Shown: piece after piece, positions 8,342 to 16,794 of the stretch
How the letters are laid out: each line of letters opens with the position of its first letter
How positions within the stretch are numbered: the stretch's first letter is position 1
Assembly: GCF_006517175.1 (NCBI RefSeq)
Contig: NZ_CP041186.1
Span: forward strand, 1,887,001 to 1,951,000
DNA length: 64,000 bases
Direction of reading: 5' to 3'
DNA from: Persicimonas caeni
Lineage (GTDB): Bacteria > Myxococcota_A > Bradymonadia > Bradymonadales > Bradymonadaceae
Program-made: the position numbers and the translations under genes
The notes under the pieces: generated by a model
The model's input: the letters and a program-made list of their open reading frames with translations, nothing else
Told to the model about the DNA's origin: nothing
The model's database searches: none

Positions 8342-9154
8342 ATGCGAATTCTCGCCGCCGTCGCCATCATCATCGTCATCGCAGCCGCCGTCTCCCTGTG
8401 GGTGCGCTCGAACTTCTTGCGCTCCCTCGACGCGCGCATGCAAGCCGTCAAAGACACCGATGCGGCCAAGGTCGGCGAACTCGAGCGCCTGCCCCCGCTG
8501 GTGCGTCGATACGTCGAGCGAAGCGGCGTCGAAAGGGGCGAGACGTACCGCTACGTCCACCTCACCCAGTCGGGCGACATGAAGCTCGCCCAGGACGGCG
8601 ACTGGATGCCCTTCACGGCCGAGCAGTGGTTCGCCGTCTCCCGCCCGGCCTTTTTGTGGAAGCCCCAGATGCCCATGCCCGTGGGCTCCATCTTGGGCTC
8701 CGACTGGCTCGACGGCGACCAGGGCGGCCTGCAGATGCGCCTGCTGGGCGTCGTCCCCGTCGCCAACGTCGAGGGCCCCGTCGTCGCCGAGGGCGAGCTC
8801 GCCCGCTACCTGGCCGAGTTGCCCTGGAACCCGGCCGCGATCGCGACCAACGACGCGATCACCTGGACCCAGGACGACGACCGCCACGCCACGGCCACCA
8901 TCACCGCCGGCGACCTCTCCACGAAGGCGACCTTCTCCTTCAATGAGGCCGGCGACATCACCGGCGTGCTCTCCCCGGGCCGCCCACGCGGCGAAGGCGA
9001 CGACGTCGAGCGCCTGCCCTGGGGCGGCGACTTCGGGGAATACGTCGAGTTTGACGGCATCCGCGTTCCGGCGACAGGGGACGTGTTTTGGGAGGAAGCC
9101 GACGGGCGATTTGTCTATTGGAGGGGGAAGATCGAGTCGTACGAGTTGGAGTAG
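8342..9154 (+). CDS. Membrane-anchored protein, DUF6544/DUF6920-like
   Basis: The product has 270 residues. The ATG at 8342 is followed by one N-terminal membrane helix (MRILAAVAIIIVIAAAVSLW); the rest is soluble, probably on the periplasmic side. The body resembles the DUF6544/DUF6920 family. LPPLVRRYVERSGV is followed by aromatic-rich strands (F-L-W-K-P-Q-M, W-T-Q-D-D-D) and a C-terminal W-G-G-D-F-G-E-Y-V-E-F-D-G-I-R-V-P-A segment typical of outer-membrane-protein-like sandwich folds. No enzyme motif is visible. It is a single gene, followed by a 41-bp tandem repeat array. The family call is from remembered patterns and the function is unknown. Confidence 0.7.
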   Translation: MRILAAVAIIIVIAAAVSLWVRSNFLRSLDARMQAVKDTDAAKVGELERLPPLVRRYVERSGVERGETYRYVHLTQSGDMKLAQDGDWMPFTAEQWFAVSRPAFLWKPQMPMPVGSILGSDWLDGDQGGLQMRLLGVVPVANVEGPVVAEGELARYLAELPWNPAAIATNDAITWTQDDDRHATATITAGDLSTKATFSFNEAGDITGVLSPGRPRGEGDDVERLPWGGDFGEYVEFDGIRVPATGDVFWEEADGRFVYWRGKIESYELE

Positions 9155-9169
9155 TGGGATTATGTCCCC

Positions 9170-9560
9170 GTGAGTTTCACAAAGCCCTCATTCTCGCGGC
9201 GACGGCTTCTGTGAGTTTCGCAAAGCCCTCATTCTCGCCGCGACGGCTTCTTTGGGTTTCACAAAGCCCCAAAACTCGCGTGGCGCCCTTTCGTGAGTTT
9301 CACAAAGCCCCAAAACTCGCGTAGCGCCCTTTCGTGAGTTTCACAAAGCCCCAAAACTCGCGTAGCGCCCTTTCGTGAGTTTCACAAAGCCCTCATTCTC
9401 GCGGCGACGGCTTCTGTGAGTTTCACGAAGCCCCAAAACTCGCGTGGCGCCCCTTTGTGAGTTTCACGAAGCCCTTATTCTCGCGCGGCGGCCCTTTGTG
9501 AATTTCACGAAGCCCCTATTCTCGCGTGGCGGCCCTTTGTGAATTTCACGAAGCCCCCCA
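9170..9560. repeat. 41-bp tandem repeat array (nine units plus a partial tenth)
   Basis: Nine contiguous 41-bp units start at 9170 (9170, 9211, 9252 and so on), with a partial tenth from 9539. Each opens with GTGAGTTTCACAAAGCCC or a near copy. The second half alternates between two versions: one containing CATTCTCGCGGCGACGG and one containing CAAAACTCGCGTAGCGCCC. Because 41 is not a multiple of 3, no long frame is kept and a coding role is unlikely. It lies between two plus-strand genes and runs directly into a long inverted-repeat element. Confidence 0.95.
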
Positions 9561-9795
9561 GCTCCGGTCGCGCTACGCGCTCCCTGCGCAGGGGGCTATC
9601 GAATTGGGGATTCTGCCCTTCGGGCTCCAGAAGGCGGGCAAGATTGCCTCGAGCAGGGCCTGCGCCTACTCGACTCCTTGGCAACTCGCCTCAAAAGCCA
9701 CGCATGGCCAGACGTGCGAGGCCGCCATACGGCAAGCCCGTAGGGCGTAATCCCCTCTTTGATAGCCCCCTGCGAAGCGTAGCGGAGCTGGGGGA
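9554..9795. mobile_element. MITE-like element with long imperfect terminal inverted repeats
   Basis: The ends are near-complementary over about 45-50 bases. CCCCCAGCTCCG...CAGGGGGCTATC on the left mirrors GATAGCCCCCTG...CGGAGCTGGGGG on the right, continuing inward to GGGGATT and AATCCCC. The ~240-bp element has no plausible protein. It starts where the 41-bp tandem array ends. Its structure fits a non-autonomous mobile element or a large folded RNA. No target duplication was identified. Confidence 0.6.
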
Positions 9796-9920
9796 CTGAG
9801 GGATCCATTACAAGGACTACTCGACCGCCCTCGCACGTTGCCTCCTTGCCGCGAGCCTCTCGCACGTTACAATTCCAACCAACCTCCTCTTCACCGAACG
9901 CCATCTCAGCACCGAACGCC

Positions 9921-10580
9921 ATGGCCGCCAACGATCACGACAACCCATCCGACGGGCCCCGCCGGCCGGAGCAGTCCGAAGAGTCGGGCTGGCGTCCCAC
10001 CCGGCGCACGTTTTTGTGGCTCGGGGCGGGCACCGCCGCCGGGGCGCTCTTGCTCGGGCGCGCCTGTTTTTATGACGCGAACGACTGGGACGGCCGCGTG
10101 CTCGGCGAGTGGGAGGCGAGCGTGTTGGCCGCCGCGGCGACCGCGTTGATCCCGAACGAGCCCGGCCCGCTGCCCTCGCCCGGGCCCTCCGGGCTCGAGT
10201 TGGCCAAGAATGTGGACCGTTTTCTGGAGGGGATGCCCGACCGGATGCTGCTCGAGATTCACGGCATGTTCGCGCTCATCGAGCACGGCACGCTCCTGGG
10301 GGGCTTCGCCCGCCGGTTTACGCGGCTCGACCCCGCCGCGCGCCTCGATTGCCTGGTCGGGATTCGCCAAAAAGGGGGCCAATTGGCCCAGGCGTTCAAG
10401 GGCATCCGCGATCTGTGCCTGCTGGGGTGGTACTCGGATAGGCGCACCTGGAAGTCGATTGGCTACGACGGCCCGCTGCTCGAGCGCCCTGCCCCGCCGC
10501 CGGTGCCCACGCGCGCCGACGCCGGAAAGTACGGCCGCCTCATCGCCAAGCCCGGCGCCACGCCCCGAGGAATGCAATGA
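9921..10580 (+). CDS. Tat-exported gluconate 2-dehydrogenase subunit 3-like protein
   Basis: This 219-residue protein begins with a twin-arginine signal: TRRTFLWLGAGTAAGALLLG has the RR pair at residues 28-29 and a hydrophobic stretch. It would therefore be exported folded. After the signal, W-E-A-S-V-L-A-A-A-A-T-A-L-I-P matches the start of the gluconate 2-dehydrogenase subunit 3 family, small partners of GMC-type dehydrogenases. The C-terminal LLGWYSDRRTWKSIGYDGP is also typical. Its stop overlaps the next gene's start (ATGA at 10577), so the two are translationally coupled and probably form a complex. The pairing supports both calls. Confidence 0.8.
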   Translation: MAANDHDNPSDGPRRPEQSEESGWRPTRRTFLWLGAGTAAGALLLGRACFYDANDWDGRVLGEWEASVLAAAATALIPNEPGPLPSPGPSGLELAKNVDRFLEGMPDRMLLEIHGMFALIEHGTLLGGFARRFTRLDPAARLDCLVGIRQKGGQLAQAFKGIRDLCLLGWYSDRRTWKSIGYDGPLLERPAPPPVPTRADAGKYGRLIAKPGATPRGMQ

Positions 10581-12142
10581 TCTACGACGCGTCGACCTTC
10601 GAACTTCCCATGCGCGTCAAGGCCGACCTGTGCATCGTCGGCTCGGGTGCGGGCGGAGCTGCGGCGGCCGCGGTCGCCGCCGAGGCGGGCCTCGACGTGG
10701 TCGTCCTCGAGGCGGGCGCGTTCGTGCCCCCGGCGGTGATGAACCAGCGCGAAAAGGACATGCTCCCCGAGCTCCTTTACGCCCACGGCTCGCAGACGAC
10801 CAAAGACCGCAGCGCCACCATCATCCAGGGCCGCGCGCTGGGCGGGTCGACCGTGCACAATATCAACCTGTGCAAGCGCATCCCCGACGCCATCTTGGAC
10901 GAGTGGCAAGAGGCCCGAAAGCTCGAGCACCTGGGGCGCGAAGAGTGGGCGAAGCTCTACGACGAGGTCGAAGAGCTCATCGAGGTCTCCAAGATCCCCG
11001 AGCCCCGCTACAACCGGCACAACCAACTGCTGCAGGCCGGCACCGAAAAGCTCGGCTGGCAGGGCGGCGGGCTGCAGCACAACCGCACCGGCTGCATCGG
11101 CAGCGGGTTTTGCGACGTGGGCTGCGCCTACGACGCCAAGAATAACGCCGTCAAAGTCTTCGTCCCGCGCGCGGTCGACGCCGGGGCGCAATTCTTCACC
11201 CACTGCCGGGCCATCGAGGTGGTCCACAGCGGGGGCAAGGTCGACGGGGTCAAGGCGGCCGCGCTCGACCCGCGCACGCGAAACTCGATGGGGACCATCC
11301 TCGTCGACGCGCCCCGGATCTGTCTGTCGGCCTCGGCCACGGGCACCCCGGCGATTCTCATCCGCTCGGGCATCCCCGACGCCTCCGGGATGACCGGCAA
11401 CAACCTGCACGTGCACCCCGCTCTGGTCGCCGCCGGCGAGTTCGACGAGCCCGTCCACGCCTGGAAGGGCATCCCGCAGGCGTACGAGTGCACCGAATTC
11501 TTGGACCTCGACGCCGCCCACCCGGGCAAAAAGCCCGACAAAAAGGCCAAGGCCCGCGCCGACGCGGTCGGCCTCCGTACCTGGCTCATTCCGGCGTTCG
11601 CCCACCCGATCGGCACGGCCACGATTCTGCCCGGCTGGGGCGAAGACCACCGCGAGTTGATGCAGCTCTACGACCACCTGGCCGTGTTCACCGGCATGGT
11701 CCACGACCAGACGCCCGGCAAGGTGCTGCCCAAAGGCGAGTTGGGCGTAGAGATCGAGTGGTGGCCCAACGAGAAGGACCGGCGCGAGCTGACCTTCGGA
11801 CTAGCGCGCAGCGCCGAGTTGTTGTTCGCCGCAGGCGCCAAGCGCGTCTTCGTGCCCACGCGGCCGGTGCGGGTCTTGGAGCCGGGCGATTCGGTCGAGC
11901 CGCTCGAAAAGCTCGAGCTCGAGCCCGGGCTCATCGACATCACCGCGGTGCACCCGATGAGCTCGGTGCCCATGGGCGACGACCCGCAAGAGGCGCCCGT
12001 CGACAGCCGCGGCAAGCACCACCACGTCGACGGCCTGTGGGTCGCCGACGGCTCGCTCTTTCCGTCGTCCATCGGCGTGCCCCCGCAGATGTCGATCTAC
12101 GCGATGGGCCTGCACGTCGGCCGCGCCATCGCAGACGAGTAA
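10577..12142 (+). CDS. GMC-family FAD oxidoreductase, partner of the Tat subunit
   Basis: This 521-residue flavoprotein has an FAD-binding loop at residues 20-32 (IVGSGAGGAAAAA). RALGGSTVHNINLC is the second FAD motif, and HPMSSVPMGDD with GVPPQMSIYAMGLH forms the C-terminal GMC active-site region. A Cys-containing CIGSGFCDVGCAYDAKN segment resembles the cholesterol-oxidase/glucose-dehydrogenase-like branch. It has no signal of its own. Coupled to the Tat-exported subunit, it may be carried to the periplasm with it, as in gluconate and related dehydrogenases. A second, unlinked GMC enzyme lies at 3413..5026. The substrate is unknown. Confidence 0.85.
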   Translation: MIYDASTFELPMRVKADLCIVGSGAGGAAAAAVAAEAGLDVVVLEAGAFVPPAVMNQREKDMLPELLYAHGSQTTKDRSATIIQGRALGGSTVHNINLCKRIPDAILDEWQEARKLEHLGREEWAKLYDEVEELIEVSKIPEPRYNRHNQLLQAGTEKLGWQGGGLQHNRTGCIGSGFCDVGCAYDAKNNAVKVFVPRAVDAGAQFFTHCRAIEVVHSGGKVDGVKAAALDPRTRNSMGTILVDAPRICLSASATGTPAILIRSGIPDASGMTGNNLHVHPALVAAGEFDEPVHAWKGIPQAYECTEFLDLDAAHPGKKPDKKAKARADAVGLRTWLIPAFAHPIGTATILPGWGEDHRELMQLYDHLAVFTGMVHDQTPGKVLPKGELGVEIEWWPNEKDRRELTFGLARSAELLFAAGAKRVFVPTRPVRVLEPGDSVEPLEKLELEPGLIDITAVHPMSSVPMGDDPQEAPVDSRGKHHHVDGLWVADGSLFPSSIGVPPQMSIYAMGLHVGRAIADE

Positions 12143-12164
12143 AATTAACAAGAATGTTAACTTT

Positions 12165-12189
12165 CGGTGCGGGGGCATCTCGCCCTCGT
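12165..12189. repeat. Single unit of the dispersed hairpin repeat
   Basis: One copy of the CGGTGCGGGGGCATC...GCCCTCG unit, with one change in the hairpin loop region, lies between the GMC gene and aroG. It belongs to the same family as the arrays at 13287, 40409, 52158 and 57021. Confidence 0.8.
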
Positions 12190-12218
12190 TTCCATCACTT
12201 TGGCCCCACATATATCCC

Positions 12219-13280
12219 ATGTTCCACACCACCGACGACCTTCGCATCAAAGGCCTTCGACCGCTCATCTCGCCGGCCATCTTGAGCGAGGAGCTGCCGC
12301 TGACCGAGCGCGCCTCCGAGACGATCGACGCCGCCCGAAAGACCGTGGCCGACATCATCGCTGGGCGCGACGACCGGCTGTTGGCGGTCGTAGGCCCCTG
12401 CTCCATCCACGACTCCAAGGCGGCCGTCGAGTACGCCGAGCGCCTCCGGGAGCAAGCCGAGCGCCTCGAAGACGACCTGTTCATCGTCATGCGCGTCTAC
12501 TTCGAGAAGCCGCGCACGACCATCGGCTGGAAGGGGCTGATCAACGACCCGGACATGGACCAGAGCTTCAATATCAACCGCGGGCTTCGCCTGGCTCGAA
12601 AGCTCCTGGTCGACCTGGCCGAGATGGGCCTTCCGGCCGGCCACGAGTTTTTGGACACGATCACCCCGCAGTTCATCGCCGACCTGGTGACCTGGGGCGC
12701 CATCGGCGCGCGCACCACCGAATCGCAGGTCCACCGCCAGCTCGCCTCGGGCCTGTCGATGCCCGTCGGGTTCAAAAACGGCACCAACGGCAACTTCCAG
12801 ATCGCCGTCGACGCCATGCGCGCGGCCAAGCACTCCCACCGCTTCATGGGCGTGACCAAGCACGGCATCTCGGCGATCGTGCAGACGGCGGGCAACGAGG
12901 ACACCCACATCATCTTGCGCGGCGGCAAGTCGGGCCCCAACTACGACGCCGAGCACGTCCAAAAGGCCGCCAAGATGCTCGCCGACGCCGGCGAATCCCC
13001 ACGGGTCATGGTCGATTGCAGCCACGGCAACAGCGGCAAGGTCCACACCCGCCAGCCCGGCGTCGCTCACGCAGTCGCCGAGCAACTCGCCGGCGGTTCA
13101 CAGGCGATCATGGGCGTGATGATCGAGAGTAATCTGGTGGAGGGGCGCCAAGACCTGGGCCCGCGCGAGGAGCTTTGCTACGGCCAGAGCGTCACCGACG
13201 CCTGCCTGGGCTTCGAGCAGACCGTGCCGGTGCTCGACGAGCTGGCGAGCGCCGTGCGCAAACGGCGCGAGCAGAGTTGA
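12219..13280 (+). CDS. aroG: 3-deoxy-7-phosphoheptulonate (DAHP) synthase, AroF/G/H type
   Basis: This 353-residue enzyme condenses phosphoenolpyruvate and erythrose 4-phosphate, the first step of the shikimate pathway to aromatic amino acids. Length and sequence match the class I AroF/G/H family. GPCSIHD near residue 57 is the signature, followed by VMRVYFEKPRTTIGWKGL and the catalytic-lysine/PEP region KNGTNGN. The C terminus has MVDCSHGNSGK and a metal-site segment near GVMIESNLVEG. The N-terminal NLRIKGL-type sequence (here DLRIKGLRPL) carries the feedback-sensing region in this class; which amino acid inhibits it cannot be read with confidence. It appears monocistronic and is followed by a hairpin-repeat array. 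Confidence 0.95.
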   Translation: MFHTTDDLRIKGLRPLISPAILSEELPLTERASETIDAARKTVADIIAGRDDRLLAVVGPCSIHDSKAAVEYAERLREQAERLEDDLFIVMRVYFEKPRTTIGWKGLINDPDMDQSFNINRGLRLARKLLVDLAEMGLPAGHEFLDTITPQFIADLVTWGAIGARTTESQVHRQLASGLSMPVGFKNGTNGNFQIAVDAMRAAKHSHRFMGVTKHGISAIVQTAGNEDTHIILRGGKSGPNYDAEHVQKAAKMLADAGESPRVMVDCSHGNSGKVHTRQPGVAHAVAEQLAGGSQAIMGVMIESNLVEGRQDLGPREELCYGQSVTDACLGFEQTVPVLDELASAVRKRREQS

Positions 13281-13286
13281 CCCCAT

Positions 13287-13404
13287 CGGTGCGGGGGCAT
13301 TTTGCCCTCGTTGACATCGGTGCGGGGGTATCTTGCCCTCGTCGACATCGGTGCGGGGGCATCTTGCCCTCGTCGACATCGGTGCGGGGGCATCTTGCCC
13401 TCGT
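13287..13404. repeat. Hairpin-repeat array, four units at 31-bp period
   Basis: Four units begin at 13287, 13318, 13349 and 13380. Each contains CGGTGCGGGGGCATCTTGC followed by CCTCG and a TCGACAT linker. The core GGGCA-TCT-TGCCC is a 5-bp stem with a 3-nt loop. The array starts 7 bp after the aroG stop and ends just before the convergent gene at 13420, so it may also end transcription. Units vary by single bases. Confidence 0.9.
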
Positions 13405-13419
13405 CTGCGAAATTGTTGT

Positions 13420-13749
13420 TCAGGGCTTGAGTTGCTCGAGCGCCAGGATGAGCGCACGCACCACGTCGGGCTGACGCTTGTAGAGGTCGGTCTCGATCTT
13501 GGTGCCGTCGGGCCCTTTGAGCCGACCCATCCACTGCTGGTCAGCCTTGAGCACGACCTGCAGCGTGAATCCGTCGACCTCGGCCTCGTAGGTCTCGAGG
13601 CCGTCGCGATCCTTCGTCCAAAACTTGGGGGTCACCCGCGTCCAGCCGGCCGGCAGCACCAACTCGAGCACGTGCAAGTGCACGTCGCGCGCGTCCATCT
13701 GGGCGGTCGTCTTGGTGCTGGGATCCTGGTTGTTGTCGTCCGAACTCAT
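13420..13749 (-). CDS. Hypothetical protein, 109 aa
   Basis: This is a small soluble acidic protein with no signal peptide and no recognised family. After a polar N terminus it forms an alternating strand/helix pattern: HVLELVLPAGWTRVTPKFW, DGLETYEAEVDGFTLQVVL, and a C-terminal helix QPDVVRALILALEQLKP. The ATG at 13749 is preceded by an AT-rich stretch that could hold a promoter. It faces aroG tail-to-tail with a repeat array between them. Size and spacing support a real gene, but no role can be assigned. Confidence 0.65.
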   Translation of the reverse strand: MSSDDNNQDPSTKTTAQMDARDVHLHVLELVLPAGWTRVTPKFWTKDRDGLETYEAEVDGFTLQVVLKADQQWMGRLKGPDGTKIETDLYKRQPDVVRALILALEQLKP

Positions 13750-13935
13750 CTAAGTAGGCCGTTGTTGGACAAGAGGCACGTGCGTGAGTGCAAAGACCTT
13801 TAACACCGTAGAGCGAGCCATCGCAAGACGGTTTATTTGGTTTTGTCGCACGAAGTGTTACCCGCCGTCGCATAATTAACACGCGACTGCTTCCATCAAG
13901 CTGACGACGATGGGTCGAGGAGCCAGCCCACGGGG

Positions 13936-14634
13936 CTACGCCCCCGCAAAGGCCATGCGCCCTCGGCGCAACAGATCTTCGAACCGACGCGAGAAATCGG
14001 CGAATTTCTCGCGTAACTCGAGCGGACCTTCGCCGCGCATGACCGCCAGGGCCACCGCCGCCCAGGGCGCCGCCGCGGCAAAGAGCGCCGAGAAGAAGAG
14101 CTCGTCACGCAGCCGACTCCCCGGCAGCGGCTTGCCGTCGAGCCGGGCGAGGAACGCGTCGAATGTGTTGGAGACTCCGTTGGCCACCGAGATCATGCGC
14201 GCCAGCGCCTCGATCAGATCGCGGTGGCGCTCGCCGAAGAGTTCGCTCGCCTCGACTTCGAAGTCGGGCGGCATGGGGCCAAAACCCTGGGCGGCGCGAT
14301 GGCGCGCGAAGAGCGCCGCCGCCCACCGCTCGAAGGGCACACCGCTGGGGTTGAGGCGCTCGATATGCTCGAGCTCCTCGGAGTCGACGCCGAGCTCCAA
14401 GGCCCACTCGCTGTGCATGAAGCTGCACCAGCGGCAGGCGTTCTCGAAGGAGACGGCGGTCAACACCTCCTCGCGGATTTGCGGGTCGATCTCGTCGCCC
14501 AGATAGGCGCCCACCAACGCGTCGACGTGGGTGACGAGCCAGCGCACGTCGCCTAAGAAACGACCGATCGTGTAGGTCTTGGAGGGATGGGGGCTATGAA
14601 ACCGAATCGAGCGGGCCTGTTGCTGTTCGAGCAT
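13936..14634 (-). CDS. AhpD-like / carboxymuconolactone decarboxylase-family protein
   Basis: This protein has 232 residues from the ATG at 14634. The segment SFENACRWCSFMHSEWALELG holds E64, C67, C70 and H74, the E...CxxCxxxH pattern of AhpD-type alkylhydroperoxidases. In those proteins the Cys pair relays electrons and the His/Glu relay protons. The C-terminal half is helical and resembles the second half of two-domain family members. An upstream ATG at 14706 would add residues with no resemblance to the family. It lies just downstream of the membrane sulfatase gene on the same strand, so they may be co-transcribed. The peroxide-reducing role is inferred from the motif. Confidence 0.75.
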   Translation of the reverse strand: MLEQQQARSIRFHSPHPSKTYTIGRFLGDVRWLVTHVDALVGAYLGDEIDPQIREEVLTAVSFENACRWCSFMHSEWALELGVDSEELEHIERLNPSGVPFERWAAALFARHRAAQGFGPMPPDFEVEASELFGERHRDLIEALARMISVANGVSNTFDAFLARLDGKPLPGSRLRDELFFSALFAAAAPWAAVALAVMRGEGPLELREKFADFSRRFEDLLRRGRMAFAGA

Positions 14635-14719
14635 ATCTTGAGCGGGGTGAGAGCCACGGAGTCGACGCCTGTATCGAGCGGTATGCACGTAACAAGCTGT
14701 AGACACGCGCGAGGTTTCG

Positions 14720-16663
14720 TCACCGCTTTTCGACGTACTCGAGGTAGGGCGCGAGGATGGGCGTGTCGGAGATCACCTCGTCGAGCCACCCTCGATCGGC
14801 CTCGGTGGGCGGCTCGCCGGGGCGCTGCGCGCTCCATGTGGTCGGATCGTTGGCGTCGTAGACGTGCAATCGCCCGAAACGGCGCCGGCCGTAGACGACG
14901 CGTTCTGTGCCGAAGACCGCAAAGCCGCTCTCCGGGCGAAGCCCCCAGCTGACCGTGTTGACGCAGTGGGCGGTGCGCTCGGGGGCGATGGGCGCGAGCA
15001 GCGAGTGGCCGTCGAGTCTGTCGAGGCCTTCGAGCCCCGCTTGGGCGGGCAGGTCGTCGACGCCCCACAGGTCGAGCACCGTGGGGACCACGTCGAGCGT
15101 GGAGGTGACGCGACTCGTGTTGGCGCGCACGGTCTGGCCGGACACACCGAGCCGGTCGGCCCACTTGTCGGGCAGGTACATGAACATCGGGATGGCGGCG
15201 ACCATCGGGTGGCACGAGCGCACCCGCAGCCCGTCTTGCCAGGTGTCGATCTGGCGATCGGCGAACAGGTTCTGGCCGCGATAGAAGAACGAGGAGTGGT
15301 CGGCCACGAACAGAATGACGGTGTCGTCGGCGCGGCCGGTGGCCTCGAGTGCGTCGACCATGTCCCCAAAAAACGCGTCGGTGAGCGCGACCGAGGCGTC
15401 GTAGCGCCCCTTCGGGTCGTCGATCGACCAGCCGACGTCCTCCTTGGGCAAGAAGGGAAAATGAGTGGTGTTGGTCTGCACGACGCCCAAAAACGGCCGG
15501 TCTTCGGCGAGCTCTTCGGTCAGCACCTCGACGACCTGCTCGGCGGCGAGCCTGTCGTCGACGCCGACGTCGTTGACGATGCTCGTGCCGATCGTCTCGG
15601 CGGTGATCACGTGGTCGGGCGGCCGGTCGAGCAACATGAACTCGTCCAAGCCGCGCCAGGCCCACTGCTGCGAGCTCACCAAGAAGGTCTGCGCGCCCAC
15701 GGCCTGGGCGTAGTGCCACAGCATCGGCGCGGTGTGCATCGTCTGGCGGTCGCGCGCCATCGACAGGCCGGTGAGCACCATGGGCACCGACAGGTCGGTA
15801 AACGCCGAGCCGGTGACCGCGCGCTCGAAGCGATAGACCTCGTCCGAATGCTCCTCGAAAAACCGCGCCATGCGGGGCGTCGTCTGGCGATCGTGGCCCC
15901 ACACCTGCATGCGATCGCGGCGCAGGCTCTCGGCGAGGAAGACGATGACGTTGGGGCGCGCTTGCTTGCCCGTTTGTTTGCCTATTTGATTGTCTTTGTC
16001 GTCGACCGGCTCGAGATCGGCGCGGTGGGCGACCCCGAGCGGGCGGGTCGCGCTGCCCGAGACGACGTCCTGCAGGCTGTGGGAGAGGACGTGGCTGGCG
16101 TGGAAGTCGGCGGTGAAGGGAGATTGGCCGACGGTGGCGTTGCTCGGCCACAAGAGCGCCGACATCACCCACGGCACAAACGCCATCCAAGCGCTGCGGC
16201 GAATGCCCGGCTCGACCGTGGTCGGCCCCATGCCGAGCACCAGCGCCCACAAGCCGCCCAGCCCCGAGATCGCCGCGGCGATGCCCAGCGAGAGGCGCCC
16301 GCTCATCATCCGAAACGACGAGGCCGGCTCTTGGAACAGATAGGTGGCCGCGCCGGCGGGAGGATCGAGGCCGACGACCAGGTTGAAGTGCCAGACCGCG
16401 GCGATGATCGAGGCGGCCGGAAAGGCCACCGCGCAGGCCCACACCCAGCGGCGCTCGCTGGCGGCGACCAGGCGGCTCAGGGCCCACCAGAAGACGAGCG
16501 ACAAGAGCAACGAGCCGAGCAGATTGGTCGGGCTGTGCTCGAGGTTGGGCGGCAGGCGCCCGGCGTGCCGAAAGACGAAATCGCCCAAGGCGATCGTAGC
16601 CGGGATGAGCACCCAGCTCGAGGTTCGAAAGATGTTGGAGAGAGTTGCCCGCGACACGTCCAT
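14720..16663 (-). CDS. Membrane-bound sulfatase/phosphoethanolamine-transferase-fold protein
   Basis: This 647-residue protein has about five N-terminal membrane helices (residues 15-200) followed by a large extracytoplasmic alkaline-phosphatase-superfamily domain. NVIVFLAESLRRDRM is the metal-binding and nucleophile region, with Ser or Thr expected after the Glu. TNTTHFPFLP and later FVADHSSFF carry the D-H metal ligands of sulfatase-fold enzymes. The layout matches LTA synthase-like, YejM-like and phosphoethanolamine transferase families, which modify lipids or envelope polymers. Which substrate it uses is not readable. The downstream AhpD-like gene may be in the same transcript. Confidence 0.75.
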   Translation of the reverse strand: MDVSRATLSNIFRTSSWVLIPATIALGDFVFRHAGRLPPNLEHSPTNLLGSLLLSLVFWWALSRLVAASERRWVWACAVAFPAASIIAAVWHFNLVVGLDPPAGAATYLFQEPASSFRMMSGRLSLGIAAAISGLGGLWALVLGMGPTTVEPGIRRSAWMAFVPWVMSALLWPSNATVGQSPFTADFHASHVLSHSLQDVVSGSATRPLGVAHRADLEPVDDKDNQIGKQTGKQARPNVIVFLAESLRRDRMQVWGHDRQTTPRMARFFEEHSDEVYRFERAVTGSAFTDLSVPMVLTGLSMARDRQTMHTAPMLWHYAQAVGAQTFLVSSQQWAWRGLDEFMLLDRPPDHVITAETIGTSIVNDVGVDDRLAAEQVVEVLTEELAEDRPFLGVVQTNTTHFPFLPKEDVGWSIDDPKGRYDASVALTDAFFGDMVDALEATGRADDTVILFVADHSSFFYRGQNLFADRQIDTWQDGLRVRSCHPMVAAIPMFMYLPDKWADRLGVSGQTVRANTSRVTSTLDVVPTVLDLWGVDDLPAQAGLEGLDRLDGHSLLAPIAPERTAHCVNTVSWGLRPESGFAVFGTERVVYGRRRFGRLHVYDANDPTTWSAQRPGEPPTEADRGWLDEVISDTPILAPYLEYVEKR

Positions 16664-16679
16664 GCCGCCAGCTTAATAG

Positions 16680-16747
16680 GCGCGGCCCCTGCCGACAAAC
16701 CGAGATGGCCTCGAATTGAGACGCACTCGGCTTGGCAGGGGCCGCGC
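16680..16747. terminator. Strong inverted repeat between yceI-like and sulfatase genes
   Basis: GCGCGGCCCCTGCC at 16680..16693 is the exact complement of GGCAGGGGCCGCGC at 16734..16747, with an inner CCGAG/CTCGG pair. It follows the 3' end of the minus-strand YceI gene and precedes the sulfatase start. It is a likely terminator or a folded boundary, although a clear T-run is absent. Confidence 0.6.
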
Positions 16748-16794
16748 AGCGTGCCGGTGAGGGGAGTCCGGCGAACGCATCTGTGACGAAGCGA

